Positions 18,613 to 27,337 are shown, numbered from the stretch's first letter. The stretch is DNA of 64,000 bases from Owenweeksia sp963758205 (GCA_963758205.1 CAVWUM010000002.1:806001-870000), one strand, 5' to 3'. Numbers and translations are program-made. Notes: generated by a model from the sequence alone, not told the origin.

Positions 18613-19380
18613 ATGAAAAAAATCAGCATTTTCCTTTCAACATTCTTTTTAGGCTGGATGACTCTACAGGCGCAAAACGCAGATGAAATTATACAGAGTT
18701 ACCACGAGGTAACCGGAGGTACTGATGCCTGGGCCAAGGTTACAGGCATGAAAATGAAAGGCTCCGTAAACCAGGGCGGCATGGAAATACCAGTAACCGT
18801 TATTCAGCTTAAATCGGGCAAGCAATTGGTTTCAATAAACTTGCAGGGTAAAGAAATTGTACAAAGCGCTTTTGATGGAGAGGTACTCTGGAGCACCAAC
18901 TTCCAGACGATGAAACCTGAAAAGGCCGATGCCGAAATGTTAATGATGGCCAAAGAACAGGCTAAGGATTTTCCTGATGCACTTACTGACTATAAGAAGA
19001 AAGGTTACAAAGCTGAATTGGTAGGCACAGAAACCATGGACGGTGTGGAAACCCACAAAGTAAAGCTCACCAAAAAACCACTTACCATTGAAGGAGAAGA
19101 AATAGAAAACATAGAATATTACTACTTTGACAAAGAGTCCAATATTTTAATTGCTACCGAAAGCGAAATTAAGATGGGGCCTCAAAAAGGTAGTGTGGCT
19201 CAAAATACATTTAGTGATTACCAGGAGGTAGATGGTCTATACTTTCCATTCTCTATTTCTCAGGGAATAAAAGGTGGTGGGTCGCAACCACTGGCTATCA
19301 CTGAAATTATCATCAACCCTGAGGTAAACAAAGACGATTTTTCATTCCCTGCTGAAGAGGCAGACGCAACAGAAGAGTAA
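18613..19380 (+). CDS. LolA-like (outer-membrane lipoprotein-sorting type) secreted protein
   Basis: 255 residues; signal peptide of about 20 residues ending TLQAQ. The mature part (DEIIQSYHEVTGGTDAWAKV, then DYQEVDGLYFPFSIS near the end) is an all-beta LolA-like domain that parallels the C-terminal domain of the M16 partner at 11073 along its whole length, including the GG, FDGE and F(S)xYxEVxGxxFP positions. Proteins of this type often occur with M16 peptidases; the ligand is not known. It precedes the beta-propeller gene by 16 bases and is likely in an operon with it. Confidence 0.8.
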   Translation: MKKISIFLSTFFLGWMTLQAQNADEIIQSYHEVTGGTDAWAKVTGMKMKGSVNQGGMEIPVTVIQLKSGKQLVSINLQGKEIVQSAFDGEVLWSTNFQTMKPEKADAEMLMMAKEQAKDFPDALTDYKKKGYKAELVGTETMDGVETHKVKLTKKPLTIEGEEIENIEYYYFDKESNILIATESEIKMGPQKGSVAQNTFSDYQEVDGLYFPFSISQGIKGGGSQPLAITEIIINPEVNKDDFSFPAEEADATEE

Positions 19381-19396
19381 ATAAACAATCCAAACC

Positions 19397-22300
19397 ATGA
19401 ATACTAGTTCTAAAATCACTGCCCTGCTTTTGGCTGTGGGGAGTATTTGTTTTGCTCAAAACGAAGCTGAAGTGCCAGACCTTAGCGGAAAGGAGCTTTT
19501 TGGCGACCTGAGGGCAAGACAGATAGGGCCGGCCCTTATGAGTGGGCGCGTAACAGATCTTGAAGCCCACCCTACCAACGCTCGCGTATTTTACATAGGT
19601 ACAGCCGGCGGTGGTGTGTGGAAAACCAATGATGGTGGCGCCACTGTTAATTCCATCTTTGATGAATATCCACAGTCTATCGGGTGTGTGGCGGTTGACC
19701 CTACTAACCCTGAGACAGTATGGGTAGGCACCGGAGAAGTATGGACCCGAAACAGTACCTCGGTAGGTAAGGGCATTTACAAAACCACGGACGGTGGCAA
19801 TGCCTGGACTAAAATTGAAGGCTTTGATAATTCCGATCGCATAAGCAGCATTGAGATAAACCCCAAAAACAGCGATGAGATTTACGTGGGTGTTTTAGGT
19901 GCCCTGTGGGGTGATAGCGAAGATCGTGGGGTGTACAAAACCACCGATGGTGGTAAAACCTGGAACAAGATATTCTACATCGGCCCTGGTACAGGAGCAG
20001 CCGATTTGGTTATGGATCCCAATAATCCCAATGTGCTGTATGCCTCCATGTGGCAGTTCAGGCGCACAGGTTGGTCTTTTAACTCTGGTGGAGAAAAAAG
20101 CGCCCTTTACAAGTCTACCGATGCCGGTAAAACCTGGAATAAAATCCACAATGGATTTCCTTCCGGGAAACTGGGAAGGATTGCTTTTGCCGTTGCTCCT
20201 TCTAATTCAAATATTCTGTACGCCACCGTGGAATCCGAAAAGGATGCCGACAAGGGCCTTTACCGCTCAGATGATGCCGGTAAAAGCTGGAAACACCTCA
20301 GCAATGATTTTGAGCTGGTGGTGCGTCCATTTTACTTTTCGAGGATAGTAGTTGACCCACGCAACCCGGATGTAGTGGTAAAAGGCGGACTTAGCGGCTC
20401 CATCAGTCGTGATGGCGGCAAAACCTTCCGCAACCTCGGTAATATGCATTCTGATATCCATGATATCCTATTCGATATTAAAGATTCGGACCGCTTATAT
20501 GCAGGTACAGATGGTGGTGTGTATCGCTCATGGAACGGGGGAACGACTATGGAAATGGTGGAAAACCTGCCTGTATCCCAGTTTTACCATGTGGATGTGG
20601 ATGAGGCCACGCCTTTTAATGTGTATGGCGGTTTGCAAGATAACGGTTCGTGGTATGGCCCTTCCAGTTCGCCAGGTGGTGTTGAGGCCCGGGACTGGAA
20701 CCGGATTGGTTACGGAGATGGTTTCCGCGTTTTGAAGCATCCCACCAAGGATATTATTTACTCCGAAATGCAGGGTGCTGAAAACGTTTGGCGCTATGAC
20801 ATCAAAAAGAACCAGCAAAAAACGGTGCAGCCCCTTAAAGTGGAAGGCGACCCCAAATTGCGCTTCAACTGGAATGCGCCCATTACCACCAGCACCCACA
20901 AACCGGACAGGTTGTATATAGGAAGCCAGTTTCTGCATATGAGTGATGATATGGGCGATACGTGGAAGAAGATTTCACCGGATCTTACAACCAACGATAA
21001 GAGTAAGCAGCAACAGGAGGAATCAGGTGGCCTGTCGGCAGATAACTCAGGTGCCGAAAACCATACTACCATTTTCACCATTGCCGAATCTCCATTGGAT
21101 GAAAATATACTTTGGGTAGGCACTGATGACGGTAATGTACAGGTAACCACCGATGGCGGTAACAAATGGACCAATACCGTAAAGAATATCAGCGGGCTGC
21201 CTGCCAATACCTGGGTATATCATATTGAAGCCAGCAGCTTTGACAAGGGCACGGCTTACGCGGTATTTGATGGCCACACCAAAAACGACATGAATACCTA
21301 TGTGTATAAAACCATGGATTTTGGTAAAACATGGACCTCATTGGCCACGCCTGACATAGAAGGGTTCGCCCGTAGTTTTCATGAGGATTTTGAAAACCCC
21401 AACCTGCTCTTTTTAGGTACGGAGTTAGGGCTATACATTTCAATTGACGGAGGTACCTCATGGAAAAAGTTTACGCAGAACTTTCCCGCCACAGCGGTGC
21501 ATTACCTTACGCAAAACAAAGCTACAGGTGCTTTGGTGGCCGGTACCCACGGCCGTGGTATTATAATTATAGATGACGTGCCCATTTTGCGCCAGCTTAC
21601 GCCTGAGGTATTGGCCAGCGAGGTACACTTTTTTGATGTAAAAGACAATATGATGATGGAAGAAAGCGGCTTTGGTGGGGCCAGTACCGAAACCCAGTTT
21701 GTAGGGCCCAACCCTTCCACATATGCCAACATCCCTTACTATCTTAAAAAGCGCCACATATTTGGTAAGATGATTATGGAAATCCAGGATATGGATGGAA
21801 ATGTGCTTACCGAACTGGCCCCAGGAAAATCAAAGGGCATTAACTCGGTAACCTGGTATTATACCTCCAAACAGCCAAAAGTGGCAAAAGGTAAATCCAT
21901 TTCGTATGGTGGTTTTACGGCATTGCGCGTTCCGGCAGGCACTTATAAAGCTGTGCTCAAAAAAGGTAAAGAGTCTTACGAAACCACAATTACATTGGTG
22001 AATGATACCTCATCGCTGGTAACAGCCGAAGAGCGTGAGCTGAACCACAAAGTTTCGAGAGAGCTGTATGATATGACGGAGGAACTGGCCTACATGGTAT
22101 ATGAAATTGACGAAACCATTGCACTGGCCGAAAAAGTGCAAAAGGAGAAACCGGATGCTAAAAAAGTTACCCAGGCTGCTATGGAGGAGCTTAATGCTTT
22201 GAAAAAAGACCTTGTAGTAACTACCGGAGACAACTACGTAGGCCGGGCGGAAAACGAGCTGCGCGAGAACATCCTGGACTTATACGCCAAGGTGGCTAAC

Positions 22301-22486
22301 CGCTATGATGCCCCTACGCAGGCCGAACTTGATAACCTGGAAGTACTGAAAGCCGAAATGGAAGATGCACGTAAACGCTTATCGAAAATTAAAGGCAAGC
22401 AGGTAAATGGCCTTAACAAGTACTTAGAGAAAAACCAAATGGAAAAACTAGCCCTTAAGGATTTTGAGGAGTTCAGGAAGAGCTAA
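19397..22486 (+). CDS. Secreted sortilin/BNR-type beta-propeller protein
   Basis: 1029 residues, signal peptide ending CFAQN. Residues about 40-730 hold repeated Asp-box (BNR) blades: TTDGGKTWNKI, STDAGKTWNKI, SDDAGKSWKHL, SRDGGKTFRNL, TTDGGNKWTNT and SIDGGTSWKKF are all visible, the pattern of VPS10/sortilin-like ten-bladed propellers and exo-sialidase-like folds. Residues about 800-860 look like a beta sandwich (VPAGTYKAVLKKGKE), and 880-1029 are long charged helices. The role of these very common Bacteroidota proteins is not established; protein or sugar binding is likely. Same operon as the LolA-like gene; a terminator follows at 22511. Confidence 0.88.
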   Translation: MNTSSKITALLLAVGSICFAQNEAEVPDLSGKELFGDLRARQIGPALMSGRVTDLEAHPTNARVFYIGTAGGGVWKTNDGGATVNSIFDEYPQSIGCVAVDPTNPETVWVGTGEVWTRNSTSVGKGIYKTTDGGNAWTKIEGFDNSDRISSIEINPKNSDEIYVGVLGALWGDSEDRGVYKTTDGGKTWNKIFYIGPGTGAADLVMDPNNPNVLYASMWQFRRTGWSFNSGGEKSALYKSTDAGKTWNKIHNGFPSGKLGRIAFAVAPSNSNILYATVESEKDADKGLYRSDDAGKSWKHLSNDFELVVRPFYFSRIVVDPRNPDVVVKGGLSGSISRDGGKTFRNLGNMHSDIHDILFDIKDSDRLYAGTDGGVYRSWNGGTTMEMVENLPVSQFYHVDVDEATPFNVYGGLQDNGSWYGPSSSPGGVEARDWNRIGYGDGFRVLKHPTKDIIYSEMQGAENVWRYDIKKNQQKTVQPLKVEGDPKLRFNWNAPITTSTHKPDRLYIGSQFLHMSDDMGDTWKKISPDLTTNDKSKQQQEESGGLSADNSGAENHTTIFTIAESPLDENILWVGTDDGNVQVTTDGGNKWTNTVKNISGLPANTWVYHIEASSFDKGTAYAVFDGHTKNDMNTYVYKTMDFGKTWTSLATPDIEGFARSFHEDFENPNLLFLGTELGLYISIDGGTSWKKFTQNFPATAVHYLTQNKATGALVAGTHGRGIIIIDDVPILRQLTPEVLASEVHFFDVKDNMMMEESGFGGASTETQFVGPNPSTYANIPYYLKKRHIFGKMIMEIQDMDGNVLTELAPGKSKGINSVTWYYTSKQPKVAKGKSISYGGFTALRVPAGTYKAVLKKGKESYETTITLVNDTSSLVTAEERELNHKVSRELYDMTEELAYMVYEIDETIALAEKVQKEKPDAKKVTQAAMEELNALKKDLVVTTGDNYVGRAENELRENILDLYAKVANRYDAPTQAELDNLEVLKAEMEDARKRLSKIKGKQVNGLNKYLEKNQMEKLALKDFEEFRKS

Positions 22487-22510
22487 ATGCTCCTGTAAAT
22501 TTTAAACCAA

Positions 22511-22545
22511 AGCCCCTTGAAATTATTCTTCAAGGGGCTTTTTGC
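22511..22545 (+). terminator. Rho-independent terminator after the beta-propeller gene
   Basis: AGCCCCTTGAA and TTCAAGGGGCT form an 11-bp perfect stem with a 7-base loop, followed by TTTTT. Ends the 18613-22486 operon. Confidence 0.9.
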
Positions 22546-22558
22546 TTTATTGAAGATT

Positions 22559-22618
22559 CTATGTGATCTATGTGTCTATGTGTTTTACTCTTTTACCATA
22601 TATGCAAATAGGCCACAT
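22559..22618. repeat. CTATGTG-rich dispersed repeat (copy 1)
   Basis: The stretch carries TCTATGTGATCTATGTGTCTATGTGTTTTAC-like bases (read in short units CTATGTG) and then GCCACATAG in inverse. The same units occur as an inverted pair at 25045-25128. It lies in the gene-poor gap 22487-22926. Confidence 0.5.
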
Positions 22619-22672
22619 AGTTGATTGAATATTGAATTAATCCTCATTACGGTAGGGAATGGCATAAAATGA

Positions 22673-22704
22673 AAATCCTCCGGTTGTGGCCGGAGGATTT
22701 TTTT
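22673..22704. terminator. Strong hairpin, probably a bidirectional terminator
   Basis: AAATCCTCCGG and CCGGAGGATTT form an 11-bp perfect stem with a 6-base loop. On the plus strand seven T follow; on the minus strand four T follow. The propeller operon already has its own terminator, so this one may serve the possible small gene at 22703-22816. Confidence 0.8.
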
Positions 22705-22816
22705 ATGAAGTTATATTACTTCTTCGGAGCAGGTTTTTGCTGCGACTTTTGTGCTGCTGACCTGCCTTTTGTCCTTGGGGCTTTTGCTGGCCTTGGGGCT
22801 TTTTGTTCTCGCTCAT
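22703..22816 (-). CDS. Possible very small basic protein (37 residues)
   Basis: An ATG at 22816 opens a 37-residue frame rich in Gln, Lys and Gly (MSENKKPQGQQKPQGQKAG, then QQHKSRSKNLLRR) that ends exactly at the strong hairpin 22673-22704. A second frame over the same bases is open for about 65 codons and ends KSQQKPAPKK, but it has no start codon. Repeated CAARGCCC codon pairs make the region low complexity, so both could be accidental. In favour are the ATG and the terminator right after the stop; against are the lack of a ribosome-binding site and of a promoter. Confidence 0.25.
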   Translation of the reverse strand: MSENKKPQGQQKPQGQKAGQQHKSRSKNLLRRSNITS

Positions 22817-22926
22817 AACGATTGGAGTTATTGAAATTAATTACATAGAAAAACCGCCAGTTTAATTTTAAGTTCCAATAAGGGCAGATAAATCTTACAA
22901 CGAATTATAGATCAGGGAGAATAATT

Positions 22927-23622
22927 TTATTCCTCAAGATGCACTTCATAAATGCTTCGCAACCAAGCCTTTTGATAAACTCCATCGGTTCGCAACGTCT
23001 CCCCCCTATATGGATTTTTTAATGCCCAGAAAGGTATTCTCTCCTCACCAGTTGTATTGATATTTAACAAATTACGCTCAGTCCTTTTAAACTCAGCTTT
23101 GTACAATTTGCCGTTTATTTTGATTCTCAACTTATCGGGTATCGGTACTTTGCACCTATCAGTGGATGTTTCTAAGACATTCTCATGTTTTACAACTAAA
23201 TAATCACACGTATCGCATATTAATACATAGTGCTTATCGCCTGTTATCTCTACCTCAGAGCAGTTCTGATAAAACTTTAGGGAATCTATTATTACAGAAT
23301 CCTGGTTCGTAATATCTTCAGCAATTATCCTGAGCTCGTCTCCCTTTTCATTCAAGGGCAGTGAAATAAATGATGAGTCACTTTCAATTTTCAAATAAAC
23401 AGGTTCCAAATTTCGAGTGCCATAGTTCCAGGTTAAGTGAAACTGAGTTCCGCTATTTAAAAAACCCTGGTTCCCAACCGTTACTGTATAGCCGTTTTCA
23501 GCATTTAGCAAGTTGTCATTTCGATCAAGATGTTTGACCTGGAAAAAACAAGTGTCAGCCTGACCTGTAACCGTGAAAGCCAAGGTTAGGCACAAAAGTG
23601 CCAATTGAAAAATATTGCTCAT
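22927..23622 (-). CDS. Secreted protein of unknown function
   Basis: 231 residues. Signal peptide in residues 1-20 (hydrophobic core, cleavage after TGQA). The mature protein starts DTCFFQVKHLDR and is beta-rich with a cluster of cysteines near the middle (NCSEVE, LICDTCDYL). No domain was recognised. Its ATG overlaps the stop of the acetyltransferase gene by four bases (ATGA), so the pair is translationally coupled. The following 110 bases hold no gene. Expression with a GNAT enzyme gives no clear hint of role. Confidence 0.75.
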   Translation of the reverse strand: MSNIFQLALLCLTLAFTVTGQADTCFFQVKHLDRNDNLLNAENGYTVTVGNQGFLNSGTQFHLTWNYGTRNLEPVYLKIESDSSFISLPLNEKGDELRIIAEDITNQDSVIIDSLKFYQNCSEVEITGDKHYVLICDTCDYLVVKHENVLETSTDRCKVPIPDKLRIKINGKLYKAEFKRTERNLLNINTTGEERIPFWALKNPYRGETLRTDGVYQKAWLRSIYEVHLEE

Positions 23623-24065
23623 TTAAGAAACCATTTACAGTTCCACCACTCCCGCTCAATGTTTGCACCAATTCGTTCATAAAACCGCACAGCATCACTG
23701 TTCCAGTCCAGTACCTGCCAGTCCAGGCGATCCGCACCGGCCTTGCGGGCTTCATCCGCTGTTGTATTTAAGAGCTTTAATCCAATACCCGAGCCCCGCA
23801 TTTTTGGTTTTACATATAAATCTTCCAGGTAGTAGCAGCGGCCATTCCAGGTGGAGTAACGCGGGTAGTACAGGGAAATGCCAACTACTTCCCCATCAAC
23901 TTCGGCCACCAAAAAATCAAAAGCTTTATGAGTTTGCCAGTCTTCTAAAAGTCGGATTTCATTGTTTATCACCTTTTCGGGAGCTTTTTCAAATTCAGCC
24001 AGTTCAATTATTAGCGCCATAAGCGCGGGAATATCCTTTTCTGTTCCTTTTCTGATTGTTGCCAT
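23619..24065 (-). CDS. GNAT-family N-acetyltransferase
   Basis: 148 residues from the ATG at 24065 (MATIRKGTEKD), preferred over an in-frame upstream codon at 24089 because the GNAT fold starts right there. Visible motifs: RKGTEKDIPALMALI (beta1-alpha1), YLEDLYVKPKMRGSGIG (acetyl-CoA pyrophosphate loop, R/QxxGxG/A) and DWNSDAVRFYERIGA (motif B). This matches the spermidine/diamine-acetyltransferase-like group (SSAT2/thialysine type), which is an inference from the YYPRYSTWNGR.YYLEDLYV stretch. Overlaps the next gene by four bases. Confidence 0.9.
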   Translation of the reverse strand: MATIRKGTEKDIPALMALIIELAEFEKAPEKVINNEIRLLEDWQTHKAFDFLVAEVDGEVVGISLYYPRYSTWNGRCYYLEDLYVKPKMRGSGIGLKLLNTTADEARKAGADRLDWQVLDWNSDAVRFYERIGANIEREWWNCKWFLK

Positions 24066-24245
24066 GGGATTTTCTTTAACTGGGGTCAAAGTAAGGAAAA
24101 TGGGGATTTAAGGAGGGGATGGTAAAATCTGTTAGATTTACAGAATACGCCCCGAAAGTGGGTTCAGAAGTAAAAACCATAACGTAGCTGAACGCTATTA
24201 TCTTAATTTGCTAATTGTACGTAACCATCAATTTCACGAGGGAAC

Positions 24246-24881
24246 TTGGAATACAAGATAAATCATTTAAATAGTAAACGTTTATTAATTGCTCAACTTG
24301 GCCTGATTGTCAGCGGATTCATATTCATTTTGATCAATGCCAAATATGATCTTATCTATGATGGCATGGTCTTATTAATTTTTATAACCACTTTGCTGGG
24401 TAGTGTTATTATTGGATTTTATTGGAATGACGGAATCAAAGATTTTAAGATGGACGATAAGGGAATCTCTATAAATACAAGGCTGGTAGAATGGTCTGAC
24501 ATAAAAAGCTACAGGCTTAAAGACGAAAATCCATCGATTGAGACCCTTATGATTAAAACTTCAAATAACAGCTATAACATAACCCATAGAGCAAAATTTA
24601 AGGACAAGGATGATTTTTGGAAGCTGAAAGAAGACTTTGAAAGAAAAGTAAATAGGTTGAATGAGCGTAAACAGACGACCATTATAAAAGAGCCTTCAAT
24701 TTGGGATACCAATACGGGTAAAATCTATGCTTACATTCTGATAGCTATTTGGATAGCACTCTTAATAGTGACATCAATTAACTTTAAGTCAAAGTCCATT
24801 ATATATTTTTTGATATTCACTGGCGGTGCACTCCCTCTTGTAATACGCGCGCTAAAATCATCTGAGTCAAAAAGTAGTTAG
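24246..24881 (+). CDS. Membrane protein, unknown function (PH-like middle domain)
   Basis: 211 residues with a TTG start at 24246, preceded by a purine-rich GAGGGA at good spacing; the next in-frame Met is at residue 40, inside a membrane segment, so TTG is most likely. Hydrophobic helices at about 13-31, 40-60, 163-181 and 186-205; between them a soluble charged part (DGIKDFKMDDKGISI, WSDIKSYRLKDENPS) resembles the PH-like domain of the STM3941-type membrane proteins. No function is known. It stands alone, followed by a 447-base gap without a standard gene. Confidence 0.65.
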   Translation: MEYKINHLNSKRLLIAQLGLIVSGFIFILINAKYDLIYDGMVLLIFITTLLGSVIIGFYWNDGIKDFKMDDKGISINTRLVEWSDIKSYRLKDENPSIETLMIKTSNNSYNITHRAKFKDKDDFWKLKEDFERKVNRLNERKQTTIIKEPSIWDTNTGKIYAYILIAIWIALLIVTSINFKSKSIIYFLIFTGGALPLVIRALKSSESKSS

Positions 24882-25044
24882 AATAAGGCATGCACAAAAT
24901 CTACAAAACGGCATTGGCTAGTTCTTTGCGGATTGACAATATGGGTGTAGTCATTAGTAATCCTCCCAAATCTATTTAAAGCGCTATTCTAAGTACGGAC
25001 TACAAATGTGGCCTAAATTCGAGAGCCTCCCGCCATCCACTAGT

Positions 25045-25128
25045 CTTAATTAACCACATAGACACATAGCCCACATAGCATTAATGTGTGTTTACTTAGG
25101 TGAACTATGTTCCTATGTGGTTTTAATT
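25045..25128. repeat. CTATGTGG inverted repeat in gene-free gap 24882-25128
   Basis: The gap after 24881 holds no gene. Its end carries AATTAACCACATAG and, about 60 bases later, CTATGTGGTTTTAATT in inverse, with inner CACATAG and CTATGTT units, so a long imperfect hairpin can form. The unit also occurs at 22559-22618. It directly abuts the lysA fragment that follows. Confidence 0.55.
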
Positions 25129-25252
25129 CTACAACTCCACCTCAACCTGGTTCCTCAGCACATCCTCTAAAGTCTGTCTTTGGGTAATGAGATGGACCTT
25201 GCCTTTATGCACTAAAGCCTCGGCCGGTTTAAAACGGCTATTGTAGTTATTG
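25129..25252 (-). pseudogene. Orphan copy of the lysA 3' end
   Basis: These 124 bases match 26069-26192, the last 41 codons and stop of lysA, with about ten differences. Translated on the minus strand they read NNYNSRFKPAEALVHKGKVH and so on to QVEVEL plus stop, differing from intact lysA at only two residues, so most changes are synonymous. There is no start codon and the frame is closed just upstream. It brackets, together with the real lysA end, an 816-base segment carrying a kinase-like gene and a short gene. Confidence 0.9.
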
Positions 25253-25328
25253 ATAGTCTACTAAAATGGTGATCTGGTCTTTTATTAAGTTCGAAGATGT
25301 GAGGCCTGAATTGCCCTCGAATTGCATC

Positions 25329-25496
25329 TTACCTTTTGATGTCATCAGGATTAACCTCTACAATTTCTCCATCCACAGATAAAACCAGGGGTGTCTTCTT
25401 TTGTCGTTTAAATTCCAACAGACGCTGAAAAGCGAGTTCAAGCCCTTTTACAATTTTTTCTCTGCGTTGTTGCAATTCAATATCCGCTTTTGTCAT
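25329..25496 (-). CDS. Short 55-residue partner of the zeta-like gene (putative antitoxin)
   Basis: 55 residues (MTKADIELQQRREKIVKGLE at the start, LVLSVDGEIVEVNPDDIK at the end). Its ATG lies 20 bases inside the 3' end of the zeta-like gene, on the same strand, so the two are coupled. The first half is a charged helix and the second a short beta hairpin (PLVLSVDGEIVEV). A short protein of this layout next to a P-loop kinase suggests a toxin-antitoxin-like pair, but it is not the classical epsilon antitoxin. Too short for routine gene calling. Confidence 0.6.
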   Translation of the reverse strand: MTKADIELQQRREKIVKGLELAFQRLLEFKRQKKTPLVLSVDGEIVEVNPDDIKR

Positions 25497-26059
25497 AGTC
25501 CTTTTTTATTTTAAACCACTGCTCATTGGTAATCACTTCTTCCTTTTGACCTGATCCTTGCGCCATAATTTTATAATCTCCGTTAGAATTATCAATAAAC
25601 ATCCAGTTATGAACCAATGGCTGAAAGAGATTAAAAAAATTAGCTAAGCCCTTCCTGTACCTTCTTCTTATTACATTTTCAGGAATATTATGCCCACCTT
25701 CGCGCACCCTAACCTCTACACGCCTTACGGCAAGATTCTTCTGAAGATAGCCAAAAGTAGACCAAGGTAACATGATAATCCTGCTTAATTGCTTCTTTTA
25801 TCAGTTTTGCGTAACTCCTGGTAGATAAGGTTGTCTCCAGGGCAAAGTCTACTCCCGTTTCAATAAGTTCCTCTATTCGCTGAAGCATTAATCTTGCAGC
25901 CCTAATATTTGCCGATTCGGGGTTAAATGGTGAAAGGCCACGGGCAATTTCATCAGCATTAACAAACTCTTTACAATCTAGCATTTCGGGCAATATAGTG
26001 TAAGAAGCTGTGGTTTTACCCGCTCCATTACAACCTGCAATTATGTAAAGGTTTTTCAT
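25477..26059 (-). pseudogene. Zeta-toxin-like P-loop kinase, frameshifted
   Basis: Residues 1-105 in the first frame give KNLYIIAGCNGAGKTTAS (Walker A, GCNGAGKT at 9-16), then NADEIARGLSPFNPES and FALETTLSTRSY, typical of zeta-like kinases. At about 25735-25744 the frame breaks inside YFWLSSEE and continues in another frame as NLAVRRVEVRVREGGHNIPE and on to the natural stop at 25477. The full span is 583 bases, one more than a multiple of three; removing one base restores a 193-residue protein of ordinary size. Either a recent inactivating insertion or a read error. The ATG is 10 bases after the lysA stop. Confidence 0.85.
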
Positions 26060-26068
26060 AACTAAATA

Positions 26069-27301
26069 CTAAAGTTCCACCTCAACCTGATTCCTCAGCA
26101 CATCTTCCAAAGTCTGCCTTTGGGTAATGAGATGGGCCTTGCCTTTATGCACTAAAACCTCGGCCGGTTTAAAACGGCTATTGTAATTATTGGCCATAGT
26201 AAAACAGTAGGCCCCTGCATTTCTGAAGCACAAAATATCGCCTTCGGTAATTTCGGTAATCTGCCTGTCGCTGGCAAAAGTGTCCGTTTCGCAGATGTAG
26301 CCAACTACGGTATAAACACGTGTACGTCCTGTGGGGTTACTCACATTTTCAATATGGTGGTAGGCATCGTAAAACATAGGGCGTATGAGGTGATTCATTC
26401 CCGTATCCACCCCGGCAAACACAGTAGCAGTGGTTTGCTTTATCACATTTACTTTACAAAAAAAGTATCCGGACTCACTTACCAAAAATTTACCGGGCTC
26501 AAATTCAATTTCCAGTTCACGGCCGTATTCCTTGCAGAAGTCGTTGAACATTTTTGTCATCTTCTTGCCGAGCTCTTCCACATCGGTAGAAATGTCGTTT
26601 GGCTTATAAGCCACCTTAAATCCACTACCAAAGTCGATGTACTGTAAATCAGGGAAATCACGTGCCACATCAAGCAGCAGCTCTGCTCCTTTAAGGAAGG
26701 TATCCACATCCAGGATGTCGCTACCGGTATGCATATGCACGCCTTCTACATTGATGTTAAGGCTTTTTACCAGGCGCTCAAGGTGGCGTGTTTGGTGTAT
26801 GCTTATTCCGAACTTGGAGTCGATATGCCCGGTGGAAATTTTAAGGTTACCGCCCGCCATAATATGCGGGTTAAGACGAACGCAAACGGGATAGTTACCT
26901 CCATACTGTGCACCAAACTGTTCCAATATGCTCAGGTTATCAATGTTTATTCGAACACCTAGTTCTACTGCCTTTTTGATTTCCTCAAAAGAAACCCCAT
27001 TGGGGGTATAGATTATATCATGAGGTTCAAAACCGGCTTTCAGCCCAAGCTGTACCTCCTGTATAGAAACGGTATCTAAACCGCTGCCCAGGCTCTTGAA
27101 AAACCGCAACACATTTATGTTACTGAGGGCCTTGCAGGCATAATTCATCTTATGTTTACTACCCTTAAATGCTTTGGTAAGGCGTTTATACTGCGCTTCC
27201 ATTTTAGCGGTATCATAAACATAAAGGGGGGTGTCAAACTCGCGGCACAGGTCCAGCGCGTTTACCCCTGAGATCTGAAATTGTCCCTCAGTAAGTTGCA
27301 T
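26069..27301 (-). CDS. lysA: Diaminopimelate decarboxylase
   Basis: 410 residues. It decarboxylates meso-diaminopimelate to lysine with PLP. Seen: TPLYVYDTAKME near the start, the Schiff-base lysine in NYACKALSN (about residue 52), HMHTGSDI, DFGSGFKV, EFEPGKFLV, and the second-subunit active-site block YICETDTFASDRQ; the end is PAEVLVHKGKAH..QTLEDVL. A TAnnTTTG box lies about 29 bases upstream. The 3' end of the gene exists a second time at 25129-25252, and a zeta-like cassette begins 10 bases after the stop. Confidence 0.96.
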   Translation of the reverse strand: MQLTEGQFQISGVNALDLCREFDTPLYVYDTAKMEAQYKRLTKAFKGSKHKMNYACKALSNINVLRFFKSLGSGLDTVSIQEVQLGLKAGFEPHDIIYTPNGVSFEEIKKAVELGVRINIDNLSILEQFGAQYGGNYPVCVRLNPHIMAGGNLKISTGHIDSKFGISIHQTRHLERLVKSLNINVEGVHMHTGSDILDVDTFLKGAELLLDVARDFPDLQYIDFGSGFKVAYKPNDISTDVEELGKKMTKMFNDFCKEYGRELEIEFEPGKFLVSESGYFFCKVNVIKQTTATVFAGVDTGMNHLIRPMFYDAYHHIENVSNPTGRTRVYTVVGYICETDTFASDRQITEITEGDILCFRNAGAYCFTMANNYNSRFKPAEVLVHKGKAHLITQRQTLEDVLRNQVEVEL

Positions 27302-27329
27302 GGGTTTTTATTAGTTTAAAAATGAGGCG

Positions 27330-27337
27330 CAAAAGTA
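27330..27337 (-). promoter_or_regulatory. Bacteroidota -7 box (TACTTTTG) for lysA
   Basis: TACTTTTG on the minus strand matches TAnnTTTG, 28 bases before the lysA ATG. No clear -33 TTG. Confidence 0.4.

Noticed and set aside
24882..25128. Hidden gene or tRNA in the gap
   Set aside because: Stops occur in all frames within short distance and no cloverleaf could be drawn; only an inverted repeat is visible.
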